From Inhella proteolytica (lineage in GTDB: Bacteria > Pseudomonadota > Gammaproteobacteria > Burkholderiales > Burkholderiaceae_C): 64,000 bases of DNA. Each line of letters starts with the position of its first letter. Positions within the stretch are counted from its first letter, which is position 1. Position numbers and translations under genes: made by a program. The stretch lies in the NCBI RefSeq assembly GCF_016093275.1, contig NZ_JAEDAK010000002.1:496001-560000 (forward strand), written 5' to 3'. The notes beneath the pieces were generated by a model. It saw nothing but the letters and a program-made list of their open reading frames with translations. It did no database searches and had not been told where the DNA came from. Below, one piece after another: positions 17,299 through 27,191 of the stretch.

Positions 17299-18957
17299 AT
17301 GGCCTCTCGGAACCCGGCCCTGCTGGGCCTGCTGCTGTGCAGCACCGCCGGCACCGCGCTGGCACAAACAGTGGATTGCGGTTCGCTCCCTGTTTGGTCT
17401 CCTACTGGTATCTACACATCCCCGCAGCAAGTGCAAGACCAGGGCAAGGCCTACCGGGCCAACTGGTGGAACCAGGGTGCCACCCCGGCGGCGAACTCGG
17501 GGCCCTGGCAGGTCTGGACCTTGCAAGGCACTTGCAGCGGAGGGGGCGGGGGCGGCAACCAGGCGCCACAGGCCAGCTTCAGCGTCAGCAGCGAGGCCCT
17601 GAGCATCAGCCTGGACGCCAGCACCTCGCGCGACCCCGACGGCACGCTGCGCAGCTGGAGCTGGAGCCTGGGCGATGGCCAGAGCGCCAGCGGCGCGCGC
17701 ATCAGCCACCGCTACGCCGCGCCCGGCACCTATGCCGTGACGCTCACCGTCACGGACGACTGGGGCGCCACGGCCAGCAAGTCCCAGTCCGTGACCGTGG
17801 CCGCCGTGGTGCGCGACCCGGTGAGCGGCAAGTGGCTGCTGCGCGCGGCCGATGTGCGCGCCACCGAGGCCGCGCTGACCGACAGCCCGCTGTTCCGCGC
17901 CGTGCAGGCTTCGGTGGCCACGCGCAGCCAGGCCGTGGTGGACGCGGTGCGGCCCGGCGCCAGCGCCAACCCCGAGAACGTGCGCCGCGTGGAGCGCCTG
18001 CTGCCCCTCACGCAATGGGACTATCTGTTCCCGCTGCGCGACCCGGCCTACAGCTACACCGGCTTCCTGCAATCCGTCGCCAAGTTCGCCGGCGTCTGCG
18101 CCAGCTACGGCGATGGCCGCGACGCCGACGCCATCTGCCGCAAGACCCTGGCGACGATGTTTGCGCACTTCGCGCAGGAGACGGGCGCGCACGACCGCAA
18201 CCACGCCATCCCCGAATGGCGCCAGGCGCTCTACTTCCTGCGCGAGTCCGGCTGCAACGAGGGCAGCTACGGCTGCCCCTACAACAACGAGTGCCTGCCC
18301 AGCACCTGGCAAGGCCAGACCTGGCCCTGCGGCAAGGACGCGCAAGGCCGCTACAAGCAGTACTTCGGGCGCGGCGCCAAGCAGCTCTCGTACAACTACA
18401 ACTACGGCCCCTTCTCGGACGCGATGTTTGGCGATGTGCGCGTGCTGCTGAACGCGCCCGAGCAGGTCGCCGACACCTGGCTGAACCTGGCCTCGGCGCT
18501 GTTCTTCTACGCCTACCCGGCCTCGCCCAAACCCAGCATGCTGCATGTGGTGGATGGCAGCTGGCAGCCCAATGCGGTGGACCGCGCCGCCGGCATCGCG
18601 CCGGGCTTTGGCGCCACCACGAATGTGATCAACGGCGGCATCGAGTGCGGGCATGGCTACGAGAAGCCGCAGTCGGTCAATCGCATCGCCTACTACCGCC
18701 AGTTCGCCGCGGCGCTGAACGTGCCCATCACCGCGCAGGAGGAACTCGGCTGCGCCAACCAGAAGCGCTTCGAGGTCGGCGGCGCCGGTGCGCTGGACAT
18801 CTACTGGGACCAGGACTGGTCCTACCGCGCCGACATGCCCGAGGGCAAGGCGTTCGCATGCAAAAGGGTGGGCTACCAGACCGCCTTCTTCGCACTCAAG
18901 AGCGGCGACTACCAGCGCTGCGTCGAGAAGTTCTTTGACGTGATCGTCAAGCCCTAA
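17299..18957 (+). CDS. Secreted GH19 chitinase with CBM5/12 and PKD domains
   Basis: 552 residues. A signal peptide (about 1-22) is followed by a chitin-binding CBM5/12 module (about 27-75, with YRANWWNQG and the closing W). A Gly linker and a PKD domain (about 95-170) come next, then a GH19 catalytic domain from about 250. The family-19 acid Glu lies in FAHFAQETGAH (Glu about residue 294), and YFGRGAKQLSYNYNYG is the substrate-cleft motif. GH19 enzymes invert the anomeric carbon while cleaving chitin beta-1,4 bonds. It is first of three chitinases in tandem. A 217-bp upstream region probably holds the promoter. Confidence 0.92.
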   Translation: MASRNPALLGLLLCSTAGTALAQTVDCGSLPVWSPTGIYTSPQQVQDQGKAYRANWWNQGATPAANSGPWQVWTLQGTCSGGGGGGNQAPQASFSVSSEALSISLDASTSRDPDGTLRSWSWSLGDGQSASGARISHRYAAPGTYAVTLTVTDDWGATASKSQSVTVAAVVRDPVSGKWLLRAADVRATEAALTDSPLFRAVQASVATRSQAVVDAVRPGASANPENVRRVERLLPLTQWDYLFPLRDPAYSYTGFLQSVAKFAGVCASYGDGRDADAICRKTLATMFAHFAQETGAHDRNHAIPEWRQALYFLRESGCNEGSYGCPYNNECLPSTWQGQTWPCGKDAQGRYKQYFGRGAKQLSYNYNYGPFSDAMFGDVRVLLNAPEQVADTWLNLASALFFYAYPASPKPSMLHVVDGSWQPNAVDRAAGIAPGFGATTNVINGGIECGHGYEKPQSVNRIAYYRQFAAALNVPITAQEELGCANQKRFEVGGAGALDIYWDQDWSYRADMPEGKAFACKRVGYQTAFFALKSGDYQRCVEKFFDVIVKP

Positions 18958-19026
18958 GCCCCATCCAACCCCGCCCTTCAAGCCCCCGTCGCGCGGGGCC
19001 GGGGCGAACTCACGCCGGAATTCCCC

Positions 19027-21876
19027 ATGCGACTCAAGCCTCTCGTTGCCTTGCTGCTGAGCAGCGGCGCCCTGCCCGCCCTCGCCTACGACTGCACCGG
19101 CCTGCCCGAGTGGAGCGCCAGCGCCATCTACACCGGTGGCAAAAAGGTCCAGCAGGCCAACCTGGCCTACGAGGCCAAGTGGTGGACCCAGAACGACAGC
19201 CCGGCCCTGCGCTCGGGCCAATGGGATGTCTGGAAGCCCCTGGGCAATTGCGATGGCGGCACGCCCAACCAGCCGCCCGTGGCCAGCTTCACGCACTCGG
19301 CCAGCGGCCTGAGCCTGAGCGTGGACGCCGCCGCCTCCAGCGACCCCGATGGCCAGATCGCCAGCTACGCCTGGAGCTTTGGCGATGGCAGCACCGCCAC
19401 GGGCGTGCGCGCCAGCCGCAGCTATGCCTCCGCGGGCAGCTACTCGGTGAGCCTGACCGTGACCGACAACAAGGGCGCCACGCACAGCAGCAGCCGCGTT
19501 GTCACGGTCAGCAGCGGCGCCAACCAGGCGCCCACGGTGCAGCTCAGCAGCCCCACGGAAGGCAGCAGCGTGCCGGCCGGCACGGTGCTCAGCCTGGCCG
19601 CGAATGCAGCCGATGCCGATGGCACGGTCGCCAAGGTGGGCTTCTACGTGAACGGCAGCCTGGTGGGCGAGGACAGCACGGCGCCCTACGCCATCAACTG
19701 GACGGCCGCCGGCAGCAGTGCCGAGATCATGGCCCGCGCCACCGACAACCTCGGCGCCAGCCGCGACAGCACCGCGGTGCGCATCAGCATCGGCACCCAG
19801 CCCACGGGCCACGAGCGCTGCCGCCCCGATGGCTTGGTCACCAGCCCCGGCACCGCGCCGGCCTACTGCAAGGTCTACGACGAGCAGGGCCGCGAAGCGA
19901 TGGGCGCCGACAAGCCGCGCCGCATCATTGGCTACTTCACCAGCTGGCGCACCGGCAAGAACGGCCAGCCGGCCTACCTGGCCCACCAGATCCCCTGGGG
20001 CCAGCTGACCCACATCAACTACGCCTTCGCCCATGTCGACGGCAACAACCGGCTCTCGATCGGCAATGCGGCCGACCCCAACAACGCCGCCACCAGCCTG
20101 AGCTGGCCCGGCGTGGCCGGCGCCGAGCTGGACCCCGCGCTGCCCTACAAGGGCCACTTCAACCTGCTGAACAAGTTCAAGAAGCAACACCCCAAGGTCA
20201 AGACCCTGATCTCCGTGGGCGGCTGGGCCGAGACCGGCGGCTACTTCAACGACGCCGGCCAGCGCGTCGCCAGCGGCGGCTTCTACACGCTGACGACGAA
20301 TGCCGACGGCAGCGCCAATCAGGTCGGCATCAACACCTTCGCCGATTCGACCGTGGCCTTCCTGCGCCAGTACGGCTTCGACGGCGTGGACATCGACTAC
20401 GAGTACGCCACCAGCATGAAGGACGCCGGCAACCCCGACGACTTCGCCATCTCCAACGCCCGCCGCGCCAGCCTGGTGAAGAACTACGCGGTGCTGATGC
20501 GCGTGCTGCGCGAGAAGCTGGACGCGGCCAGCCAGCAGGACCAGCGCCACTACCTGCTGACCGTGGCTGCCCCCTCTTCGGCCTACCTGCTGCGCGGCAT
20601 GGAGAGCTACCCCGTCACGCAGTACCTGGACTACGTGAACATCATGAGCTACGACCTGCACGGCGCCTGGAACCAGTTCGTCGGCCCCAACGCCGCGCTG
20701 TATGACGATGGCCGCGACGCCGAGCTGCAGGCCTGGAACTACTACAGCGCCAGCCAGTACGCGCGCATCGGCTACCTGAACACCGACTGGGCGGCGCACT
20801 ATTTCCGCGGCGCGCTGCCGGCCGGCCGCATCAACATCGGCCTGCCCTACTACACGCGCGGCTGGAAGGACGTGCAGGGCGGCACGAATGGGCTGTGGGG
20901 CACGGCCGCGCAGACCGACCAGACGCGTTGCCCGGCTGGCACCGGCGGCGGCACGGTGCAGAAATGCGGCGCCGGCGCGGTGGGCATCGACAACCTCTGG
21001 CACGACCTGGACAGCCAGGGCCGCGAGATGCCGGCGGGCTCCAACCCCATGTGGCATGCGATGAATCTGGCCCAGGGCAAGGCCGGCAGCTATCTGGCCG
21101 CCTATGGGCTGACACCGGCCAGCGACCCCGAGGACCGCCTGACCGGCACCTATGCGCGGCACTACGACGCCACCCTCGTCGCCCCCTGGCTGTGGAACGC
21201 GCAGAAGAAGGTCTTCCTGAGCACCGAGGACGAGCAGTCCGTCGCCGTCAAGGCCCAGTACGTGGCCGACAAGGGCCTCGGCGGCGTGATGTTCTGGGAG
21301 CTGGCGGGGGACTACGCCTATGACACCGCCAAGGCCGAGTACGGCATGGGCAGCACCCTGACCACCCTGCTCTACAACAAGCTCAAGAGCGCGGCGCCCT
21401 ATGGCAACCAGCTCGGTCGCGCTGCCGGCCCGGCCGAGCGCATCGACCTCGGCTTCAAGATCGACGGCTTCGCGCTCGGTGATGCGAACTACCCGATCAA
21501 CCCCACGCTGACCCTGACGAACCGCAGCAGCCAGACCCTGCCCGGCGGGACCGAGTTCAGCTTCGATGTGCCCACCGCCATTCCCGCCACGCTGACCGAC
21601 CAGAGCGGCGTGGGCCTGCAGGTGGTGCAGAGCGGCGCCAACCCGGCCGGGCACAACATCGGCGGCCTGCTGAGCGAGTTCCATCGCGCCAGCTTCAAGC
21701 TGCCCGGCTGGCAGAGCCTGGCCCCCGGGGCCAGCGTCGCCATCCGCCTGAACTACTACCTGCCCATGCCCGTGCCGAGCAACTGGAGCGTCAGCTTCGG
21801 GGGCAAGAGCTATGGCCTGGTGCAGGAAGCCCGCCGCGGCGCTGCCGCCGCCCCTGCCTCCCTCGCACGTCGTTGA
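19027..21876 (+). CDS. Secreted GH18 chitinase with CBM5/12, PKD and Ig-like domains
   Basis: 949 residues. The order is signal peptide (1-20), CBM5/12 (about 22-72), PKD (about 85-165), an Ig-like domain (about 170-260), then a large GH18 barrel from about 300. The catalytic motif is FDGVDIDYEY, with acid Glu at about 459. The C-terminal 150 residues form a beta-rich domain seen in large chitinases. It cleaves chitin with retention. Its CBM is almost identical to that of the next gene (EAKWWTQN, LRSGQWDVWK), pointing to module duplication. It lies 69 bp after the GH19 gene and 22 bp before the second GH18 gene, so one operon is likely. Confidence 0.93.
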   Translation: MRLKPLVALLLSSGALPALAYDCTGLPEWSASAIYTGGKKVQQANLAYEAKWWTQNDSPALRSGQWDVWKPLGNCDGGTPNQPPVASFTHSASGLSLSVDAAASSDPDGQIASYAWSFGDGSTATGVRASRSYASAGSYSVSLTVTDNKGATHSSSRVVTVSSGANQAPTVQLSSPTEGSSVPAGTVLSLAANAADADGTVAKVGFYVNGSLVGEDSTAPYAINWTAAGSSAEIMARATDNLGASRDSTAVRISIGTQPTGHERCRPDGLVTSPGTAPAYCKVYDEQGREAMGADKPRRIIGYFTSWRTGKNGQPAYLAHQIPWGQLTHINYAFAHVDGNNRLSIGNAADPNNAATSLSWPGVAGAELDPALPYKGHFNLLNKFKKQHPKVKTLISVGGWAETGGYFNDAGQRVASGGFYTLTTNADGSANQVGINTFADSTVAFLRQYGFDGVDIDYEYATSMKDAGNPDDFAISNARRASLVKNYAVLMRVLREKLDAASQQDQRHYLLTVAAPSSAYLLRGMESYPVTQYLDYVNIMSYDLHGAWNQFVGPNAALYDDGRDAELQAWNYYSASQYARIGYLNTDWAAHYFRGALPAGRINIGLPYYTRGWKDVQGGTNGLWGTAAQTDQTRCPAGTGGGTVQKCGAGAVGIDNLWHDLDSQGREMPAGSNPMWHAMNLAQGKAGSYLAAYGLTPASDPEDRLTGTYARHYDATLVAPWLWNAQKKVFLSTEDEQSVAVKAQYVADKGLGGVMFWELAGDYAYDTAKAEYGMGSTLTTLLYNKLKSAAPYGNQLGRAAGPAERIDLGFKIDGFALGDANYPINPTLTLTNRSSQTLPGGTEFSFDVPTAIPATLTDQSGVGLQVVQSGANPAGHNIGGLLSEFHRASFKLPGWQSLAPGASVAIRLNYYLPMPVPSNWSVSFGGKSYGLVQEARRGAAAAPASLARR

Positions 21877-21898
21877 GCCCTCACCCCAAGGAATCCTC

Positions 21899-23941
21899 AT
21901 GAACTTCCGCAAGCAACGCACCGCCCTCGCCGCCGCCATCCTGCTCGGCGCGGCCGCCCAGGCCCAGGCCTACAACTGCACCGGCCTGCCCGAATGGAGC
22001 GGCAGCGCCATCTACACCGGCGGCCTCAAGGTCCAGCAGACCGGCCAGGCCTACGAGGCCAAGTGGTGGACCCAGAACGAGAGCCCGGTTCTGCGCTCGG
22101 GCCAATGGGATGTCTGGAAAAAGCTCGGCGCCTGCGATGGCGCGGGCACCGACACCACCGCCCCGTCCGTGCCCGCGGGCCTGAGCGCCAGCAACATCAC
22201 AACCAGCAGCATCACCCTGAGCTGGCAGGCCAGCAGCGACAACGCCGGCGGCAGCGGCGTGGCCGGCTACGAGCTGCTGCGCGGCGGCCAGCTGATCGCC
22301 AGCCCCACCGGCACCAGCCATACCGACACCGGGTTGAGCGCCGGCACCGCCTACAGCTACACCGTGCGTGCCAAGGACGTGGCCGGCAATGTCTCGGCCG
22401 CCAGTGCCGCGCTGCTGACCAGCACCGCCAGCGGCGCCTGCGCCAGCCCGCCCACCACGCCCTCGGGCTTGAACAGCCCGAGCCGCAGCAGCAACAGCAT
22501 CGGCCTGGCCTGGAACGCCGTGGCCGCCGGCCCCAACTGCACGGTGCAGTACCGCCTGCTGCAAGCCGGCAGCAGCGTGGCCCAGGGCGCGGCCACCAGC
22601 GCCAATGTGACGAACCTGAGCCCCGACACCGCCTACAGCTTCAGCGTGCAGGCCTTCAACCAGGCCGGCAATTCGCCGGTCTCCGCCCCCATCAGCGTGC
22701 GCACCGATCCACTCGGCCAGGGCGGTGCCAAGAACGTCATCGGCTACTTCGCGCAATGGGGCATCTATGGCCGCAACTACCTGGTGAAGCACATCGACAG
22801 CAGCGGCGCCGCACCCCACCTCACGCACATCAATTACGCCTTCGGCAATGTGCGCAACAACCGCTGCGAGGTCGGCCTGACCGTGCCCAGCAATGAGCAG
22901 ACCGGCGTCGGCGGCGATGCCTTTGCCGACTACAGCAAGGCCTTCCAGGCCGACCAGAGCGTGGACGGCGTGGCCGACCGCTGGGACCAGCCCCTGCGCG
23001 GCAACTGGGGCCAGCTGAAGAAGCTCAAGGCCAAGTACCCCAAGCTCAAGGTGCTGATCTCGCTGGGCGGCTGGACCTACTCGCGTGGCTTCTCCAGCGC
23101 CGCGCGGCCGGAGAACCGCGTGGCCTTCGTCAAGAGCTGCGTCGACGCCTATATCAAGGGCGATCTGCCGGTCACCGACGGCGCCGGCGGCACTGCCGCG
23201 GCAGCGGGTGTGTTCGACGGCATCGACATCGATTGGGAGTACCCGAACGCCTGCGGCCTGGCCTGCGGCCAGCCCGAGGACCGCGCCAACTTCACCGCCC
23301 TGATGGCCGAGTTCCGCCGCCAACTGAACGCCGTGCGACCCGGCCTGCTGCTGACCATGGCCGCGCCCGCCGGTGTCGACAAGGTGCGCGCCTTCGACCC
23401 CGGCCTGGCCCATCCGTCGATGGACTTCATCAATGTGATGACCTACGACTTCCACGGCAGTTGGGAGAACCGTACCGGCTTCCACTCCGGCCTGTACGGC
23501 AACAGCGCCGACCCCTCGACGGGCGACGCGCGCCAGTACAACACCCATGCCGGCCTGCAGGCCTACCTGGATGCCGGCGTGCCAGCCGCCAAGCTGAACC
23601 TCGGCATCGGCTACTACGGCCGCGGCTGGACGGGCGTGCCCAACGTCAACAACGGCCTGTTCCAGACCAGCAGCGGCGCCGCCCCGGGCACTTATGAGGC
23701 GGGCAACGAGGACTACAAGGTGCTGAAGAACCTGGCCTGGCCCAGCTTCGTCGACCCGCAAAGCCGCGCGCAGTGGATCTACAACGGCACGACCTTCTGG
23801 AGCTTCGACACCCCGGCACAGGTCACCGAGAAGATGAACTACGTGAAGAGCAAGAACCTCGGCGGCGCCTTCTTCTGGGAGTTCAGCGGCGATGACCCGC
23901 AGGCCTCGCTGACCAAGGCGATCGGCAACGGGCTGAAGTAA
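21899..23941 (+). CDS. Secreted GH18 chitinase with CBM5/12 and two FN3 domains
   Basis: About 680 residues from ATG 21899, preceded by AAGGAAT. The order is signal peptide (1-24), CBM5/12 (about 26-75), two fibronectin type III domains (about 83-175 and 180-275, with YTVRAKDVAGN and FSVQAFNQAGN), then a GH18 domain from about 280. The catalytic motif is FDGIDIDWEY, with Glu at about 447; AFFWEFSGDD closes the barrel. It differs from its neighbour in its linker domains, so the two GH18 enzymes probably attack chitin in different ways. Confidence 0.93.
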   Translation: MNFRKQRTALAAAILLGAAAQAQAYNCTGLPEWSGSAIYTGGLKVQQTGQAYEAKWWTQNESPVLRSGQWDVWKKLGACDGAGTDTTAPSVPAGLSASNITTSSITLSWQASSDNAGGSGVAGYELLRGGQLIASPTGTSHTDTGLSAGTAYSYTVRAKDVAGNVSAASAALLTSTASGACASPPTTPSGLNSPSRSSNSIGLAWNAVAAGPNCTVQYRLLQAGSSVAQGAATSANVTNLSPDTAYSFSVQAFNQAGNSPVSAPISVRTDPLGQGGAKNVIGYFAQWGIYGRNYLVKHIDSSGAAPHLTHINYAFGNVRNNRCEVGLTVPSNEQTGVGGDAFADYSKAFQADQSVDGVADRWDQPLRGNWGQLKKLKAKYPKLKVLISLGGWTYSRGFSSAARPENRVAFVKSCVDAYIKGDLPVTDGAGGTAAAAGVFDGIDIDWEYPNACGLACGQPEDRANFTALMAEFRRQLNAVRPGLLLTMAAPAGVDKVRAFDPGLAHPSMDFINVMTYDFHGSWENRTGFHSGLYGNSADPSTGDARQYNTHAGLQAYLDAGVPAAKLNLGIGYYGRGWTGVPNVNNGLFQTSSGAAPGTYEAGNEDYKVLKNLAWPSFVDPQSRAQWIYNGTTFWSFDTPAQVTEKMNYVKSKNLGGAFFWEFSGDDPQASLTKAIGNGLK

Positions 23942-23948
23942 GCCCCGC

Positions 23949-23973
23949 GGCGGGCCCGAGGCGCGGGCCCGCC
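23949..23973 (+). terminator. Hairpin at the end of the chitinase cluster
   Basis: GGCGGGCCC pairs perfectly with GGGCCCGCC across a 7-nt loop, starting 8 bp after the last chitinase stop. No T-run follows, so termination strength is uncertain. Confidence 0.5.
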
Positions 23974-23989
23974 CGCGCCCGTCATGCGC

Positions 23990-24148
23990 TCAACTCCCGC
24001 CGGTCTTGCCGCGCACCACGTCCGTGCCGCCGCGGCCATCGTCCTCATCGGGCGCCACGGCCTTGGCCTTGCTCGGCTTCGGCGCGGCCGCGGTCTTCGC
24101 GGCCGGCTTCGGGGCGGTCTTCTTCGCGGCGGACTTGGAGGTGGCCAT
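23990..24148 (-). CDS. Small Lys/Ala-rich basic protein
   Basis: 52 residues from ATG 24148. The first half is Lys/Ala/Pro-rich (MATSKSAAKKTAPKPAAKTA), like the histone H1-like tails of small nucleoid proteins. The second half is acidic then glycine-rich (DEDDGRGGTDVVRGKTGGS). It lies 88 bp downstream of the WD40-caspase gene on the same strand, so it might be read with that operon. Function unknown; DNA binding is only a guess from composition. Confidence 0.5.
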   Translation of the reverse strand: MATSKSAAKKTAPKPAAKTAAAPKPSKAKAVAPDEDDGRGGTDVVRGKTGGS

Positions 24149-24236
24149 GGGTGCGGCTCCGGGCTGGGGGTGCGGACAGCGTAGGAAGCCGCCGACCGGC
24201 CAGCAATGGCGGTCTACCCGCAGCCAGATCTGCCGC

Positions 24237-27179
24237 TCAACGGCGGTAGAGCGTGAGCGGCAGCAGATCGCCGTAGCTGCGGCAGACCGGCGTCTGCGGC
24301 TTGGTGCCGGCCTGCGCGCTGGCCAGCGGCACCAGGGTCTCGATGCCATGCATCAGCCCGAGCAGGGTCAGCGCGCGCTGGCCGGGCGGGCCGGGGGCGT
24401 AGAAGCGCGTGTCGGCCAGGGTGTCGAGCAGCGCCCCGGTGAACAGGCCCTGGCGCGTCAGCGGGTTCTCGCGTGCGATCTCGTCGCCGCGTGCCGCACT
24501 CAGCAGGGTCAGGCCGCGCTCGTTGAGGGCGTGCAGGCGCTGGCCCAGTTCCTCCGGGCTGAGGCTGGCGATCACGTCGTCCCCCGCCAGGGCCGCGTGG
24601 CAGGTGTCGATCACCAGCACCACCTCGGCGGCCACCGAGGTCACCAGGCGGCCGAGCTCCAGCAGCGACAGGCCGCTGCGGTCCATGCTGGCGGGCTCCA
24701 CGTCGTGGGTGAAGAAGTAGAGGTCCTGCTCGCCGGCGAAGCGCGCGCCATGCCCGGCCAGGAAGACCATCAGCACGTCGCGCGGTGCGCCGGCCTGGGC
24801 GCTGGCGCGCAGGGGCGCGCACAGGCGCTCCAGCGCCGCCAGCACCGCGGCACGGGTGGCCGCCACATCGGTCAGCAGCTCGCCCTGTACGGCGCTGAAG
24901 GCCGGGTTGTGCAGCGGGCCCGCCGCCTGGCCGCGGCGGCGCGCCAGGGCCTTGAACACGGCAATCGCATCCCGATGCGCGTAGCGCAGGTTCTTGAAGC
25001 CCTGCGCCTGCGGCGTGCCGGCCACCGCCATCTGCGACACGCCCACGCACAGCAGGTGCAGGCGACCCGGCGCTGGCAGGTCCGGGGCGGCGGCCGGGGC
25101 GCTCGCCAGCGCCGGGCCGTCCACCCGGCAGATCAGCGGCACGGCCTTGGCGTCCGCGGTCTCGGCGCAGAGCTTGAAGACATTGCGCCCCGGGCGCAGC
25201 GGCAGGCGCACTTCAAACTGCTGCTCGCGCTGGCGGCCGCGCCGGCGCGGCCAGGCGGCGTCGCTGCGCTTGAGTTCCCAGGCAAAGCGCTCGTTGGCCA
25301 CCACCCATACGCGCTCCAGCGGCGCGCCCGCGCCGAGCTGCTGCACGCTGAAGCGCAACGTCACGCGCCCGCCTTCCACCGCCACGCCGCCGCGGCTCAG
25401 CTCCAGCAGCGGCGGCAGCATCTGTGCCAGCGCCAGCTGCGGAATGGCCACGCCGGCACGCCGTGCGCGTTCCTCGCTGCCATGGCGCACGATGGCGGCG
25501 ATCAGGTCCGGCCGGTAGAAGGCCTTGAAGCGGTCGGCCGGCACAAACAGCGCCTCCTGCTCGCGCCCGCGGTCGATGCAATAGCCGGCGCGCTGCGCGC
25601 CGCGCGGGCTGGCGTCGTAGAAGCCGCTGCGGCTCCACAGCAGCCACTCGTCGTCCGCGCCCACGTAGAGGGACAGATCGGCCGGAAAGGTGGCTGCGTC
25701 CACGGCCTTCTCGGCCAGGGCGTCCAGGGCCGCCATGGCGTCGTCCAGATGGCCGAGCTGGATCACCGGCGAGAGCTCGCCCGCCACCAGCCATTTCTCC
25801 GAGGCGTAGTCGTCCGGGTCCACGTCGCTGGCGCGGGTGGTGGAAAGGCTGCGGCTGCGCAGGTCAAAGCATTGCTGGCGCTGCGGGTGCTGGGGCGGCA
25901 GCAGGCGCGGCGGCAGCACGCCGAAGCGCAGCTGCTCGTCGGCATCGATGCCGGGGGCGAAGCAATTGCGCCCGCTGCCCCGCAGCGCCCAGCGCCGCAC
26001 CGGGAAGCGGCATTCGGTGCTCCAGGCATGCAGGGCCTGGTTGTCCCCGCCGCTGCTCAAGGCCAGGCCCGCGCCGGCCCAGGCCAGCGCGCGCACCGAA
26101 TCGTCATGGCCGAAGTAGCTGCTGCACAGCGTGAGCGCATCGCCCGCCACCGCATAGGCATTGACCTGCACGCTCTGCAGGCCCAGGCCCTCTTCCTCGG
26201 GCATGGGCGGGCCGTTGAAGTAGGCCGCGCTGCCGGGCCGGGCCGGCGGCAGGTCGGCCCCGAACACGGCCACGCCGTCGACGGGCGGCCGCGCCCCGTC
26301 CACCTGCAGGCCCACCAGCAGGCCCGTGCCCATCGCGTCAAAGGCCAGCGCCGCGGGCAGCGATTCGGTCAGCGTGCGCGGCAGGGCCTGGCCATCGTGG
26401 CGGTAGCTCAGCAGCTGGCCCAGGCGGCCGTCGCGGCGCGGGCTGCCGTAGCCGGCCACCACCGCGTGGCGTGCGCTGCAGGCCAGGGTGCGCACCTGCA
26501 GGCCCACCGGGGTGTGGACTTGCCGCTGCACCTGCAGGCCGGCCCGGCGGTCCCAAGCCAGCCAGACCAGCGCCCCCGGGCTGCGCCGTGCCTGCGCGGC
26601 CAGCAGCCAGCCGCCGCCCGGCACGCTGCGCAGCGCCAGGCGCAGGCCCTCGCCCCCCAGGCCCTGCAGCCGCGCCAGCGGCACCGGCCAGGGGCGGAAG
26701 CGCGCCTGCAGCAGCGCGCGCAGGCCCAGCAGCTGCAGCTGCGTGGCCTCGCCCGCACCCGGGTCGCAGGCCAGCAGCAGCTGGCGGCCGTCCGCGCTGA
26801 AGGCGAGGTCCTGCACAAAGCCCGGCCAGGTGCTGGCCGCCTGCAGATTGCCGGTGGCCAGCTCGTAGACCTGCAGCTCGGAGCGGGCCGGCGCGGCGGC
26901 GCCCAGCGTGTCGCGCCAGCGGTTCAGCGTCAGCACCACCACCCAGCGGCCATCGGGGCTGAGCGCAAAGCGCAGCAGGTGCCCGGGTTCCATCCCCATC
27001 CAGGGGGCGAACCAGCGGTGCAGGGGCTGGCGAGTGGCGAGGTCCCAGACGCGCAGCTCCTGGGCATCGGCGCTCAGCAGGTGCTTGCCGTCGGGGCTGA
27101 CGGCGAGCTGGTGCACCGGGCCCAGGTGGCCCTGGATGTCGAGCTGGAAGCGGGCTTGGAACGGGGCGGGCTTGGGCAC
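24237..27179 (-). CDS. WD40-repeat protein with C-terminal caspase-like protease
   Basis: 980 residues. The N-terminal 400 residues contain WD40-type blades (GHLGPVHQLAVSPDGKHLLS ... LRVWDLATRQ, then VRALAWAGAGLALSSGGDN). A middle beta-rich region (about 560-690) follows. A peptidase C14 caspase-like domain runs from about 690. It begins LHLLCVGVSQ, has catalytic His in VFLAGHGARF (His 810) and catalytic Cys in VLVIDTCHAALAG (Cys 860). Bacterial metacaspase-like enzymes cut after basic or acidic residues and several act in regulated cell death or defence. It has no signal peptide, so it is cytoplasmic. Its start lies 12 bp after the stop of the cyclase gene, so the two form an operon. Confidence 0.87.
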   Translation of the reverse strand: MPKPAPFQARFQLDIQGHLGPVHQLAVSPDGKHLLSADAQELRVWDLATRQPLHRWFAPWMGMEPGHLLRFALSPDGRWVVVLTLNRWRDTLGAAAPARSELQVYELATGNLQAASTWPGFVQDLAFSADGRQLLLACDPGAGEATQLQLLGLRALLQARFRPWPVPLARLQGLGGEGLRLALRSVPGGGWLLAAQARRSPGALVWLAWDRRAGLQVQRQVHTPVGLQVRTLACSARHAVVAGYGSPRRDGRLGQLLSYRHDGQALPRTLTESLPAALAFDAMGTGLLVGLQVDGARPPVDGVAVFGADLPPARPGSAAYFNGPPMPEEEGLGLQSVQVNAYAVAGDALTLCSSYFGHDDSVRALAWAGAGLALSSGGDNQALHAWSTECRFPVRRWALRGSGRNCFAPGIDADEQLRFGVLPPRLLPPQHPQRQQCFDLRSRSLSTTRASDVDPDDYASEKWLVAGELSPVIQLGHLDDAMAALDALAEKAVDAATFPADLSLYVGADDEWLLWSRSGFYDASPRGAQRAGYCIDRGREQEALFVPADRFKAFYRPDLIAAIVRHGSEERARRAGVAIPQLALAQMLPPLLELSRGGVAVEGGRVTLRFSVQQLGAGAPLERVWVVANERFAWELKRSDAAWPRRRGRQREQQFEVRLPLRPGRNVFKLCAETADAKAVPLICRVDGPALASAPAAAPDLPAPGRLHLLCVGVSQMAVAGTPQAQGFKNLRYAHRDAIAVFKALARRRGQAAGPLHNPAFSAVQGELLTDVAATRAAVLAALERLCAPLRASAQAGAPRDVLMVFLAGHGARFAGEQDLYFFTHDVEPASMDRSGLSLLELGRLVTSVAAEVVLVIDTCHAALAGDDVIASLSPEELGQRLHALNERGLTLLSAARGDEIARENPLTRQGLFTGALLDTLADTRFYAPGPPGQRALTLLGLMHGIETLVPLASAQAGTKPQTPVCRSYGDLLPLTLYRR

Positions 27180-27191
27180 GGCGGCGAAAGC

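Noticed and set aside
17233-21939. Open frame of 1568 codons on the minus strand
   Set aside because: It is antisense to GH19 and GH18 chitinase genes with clear motifs; its Gly/Ala/Val-rich translation shows no family.
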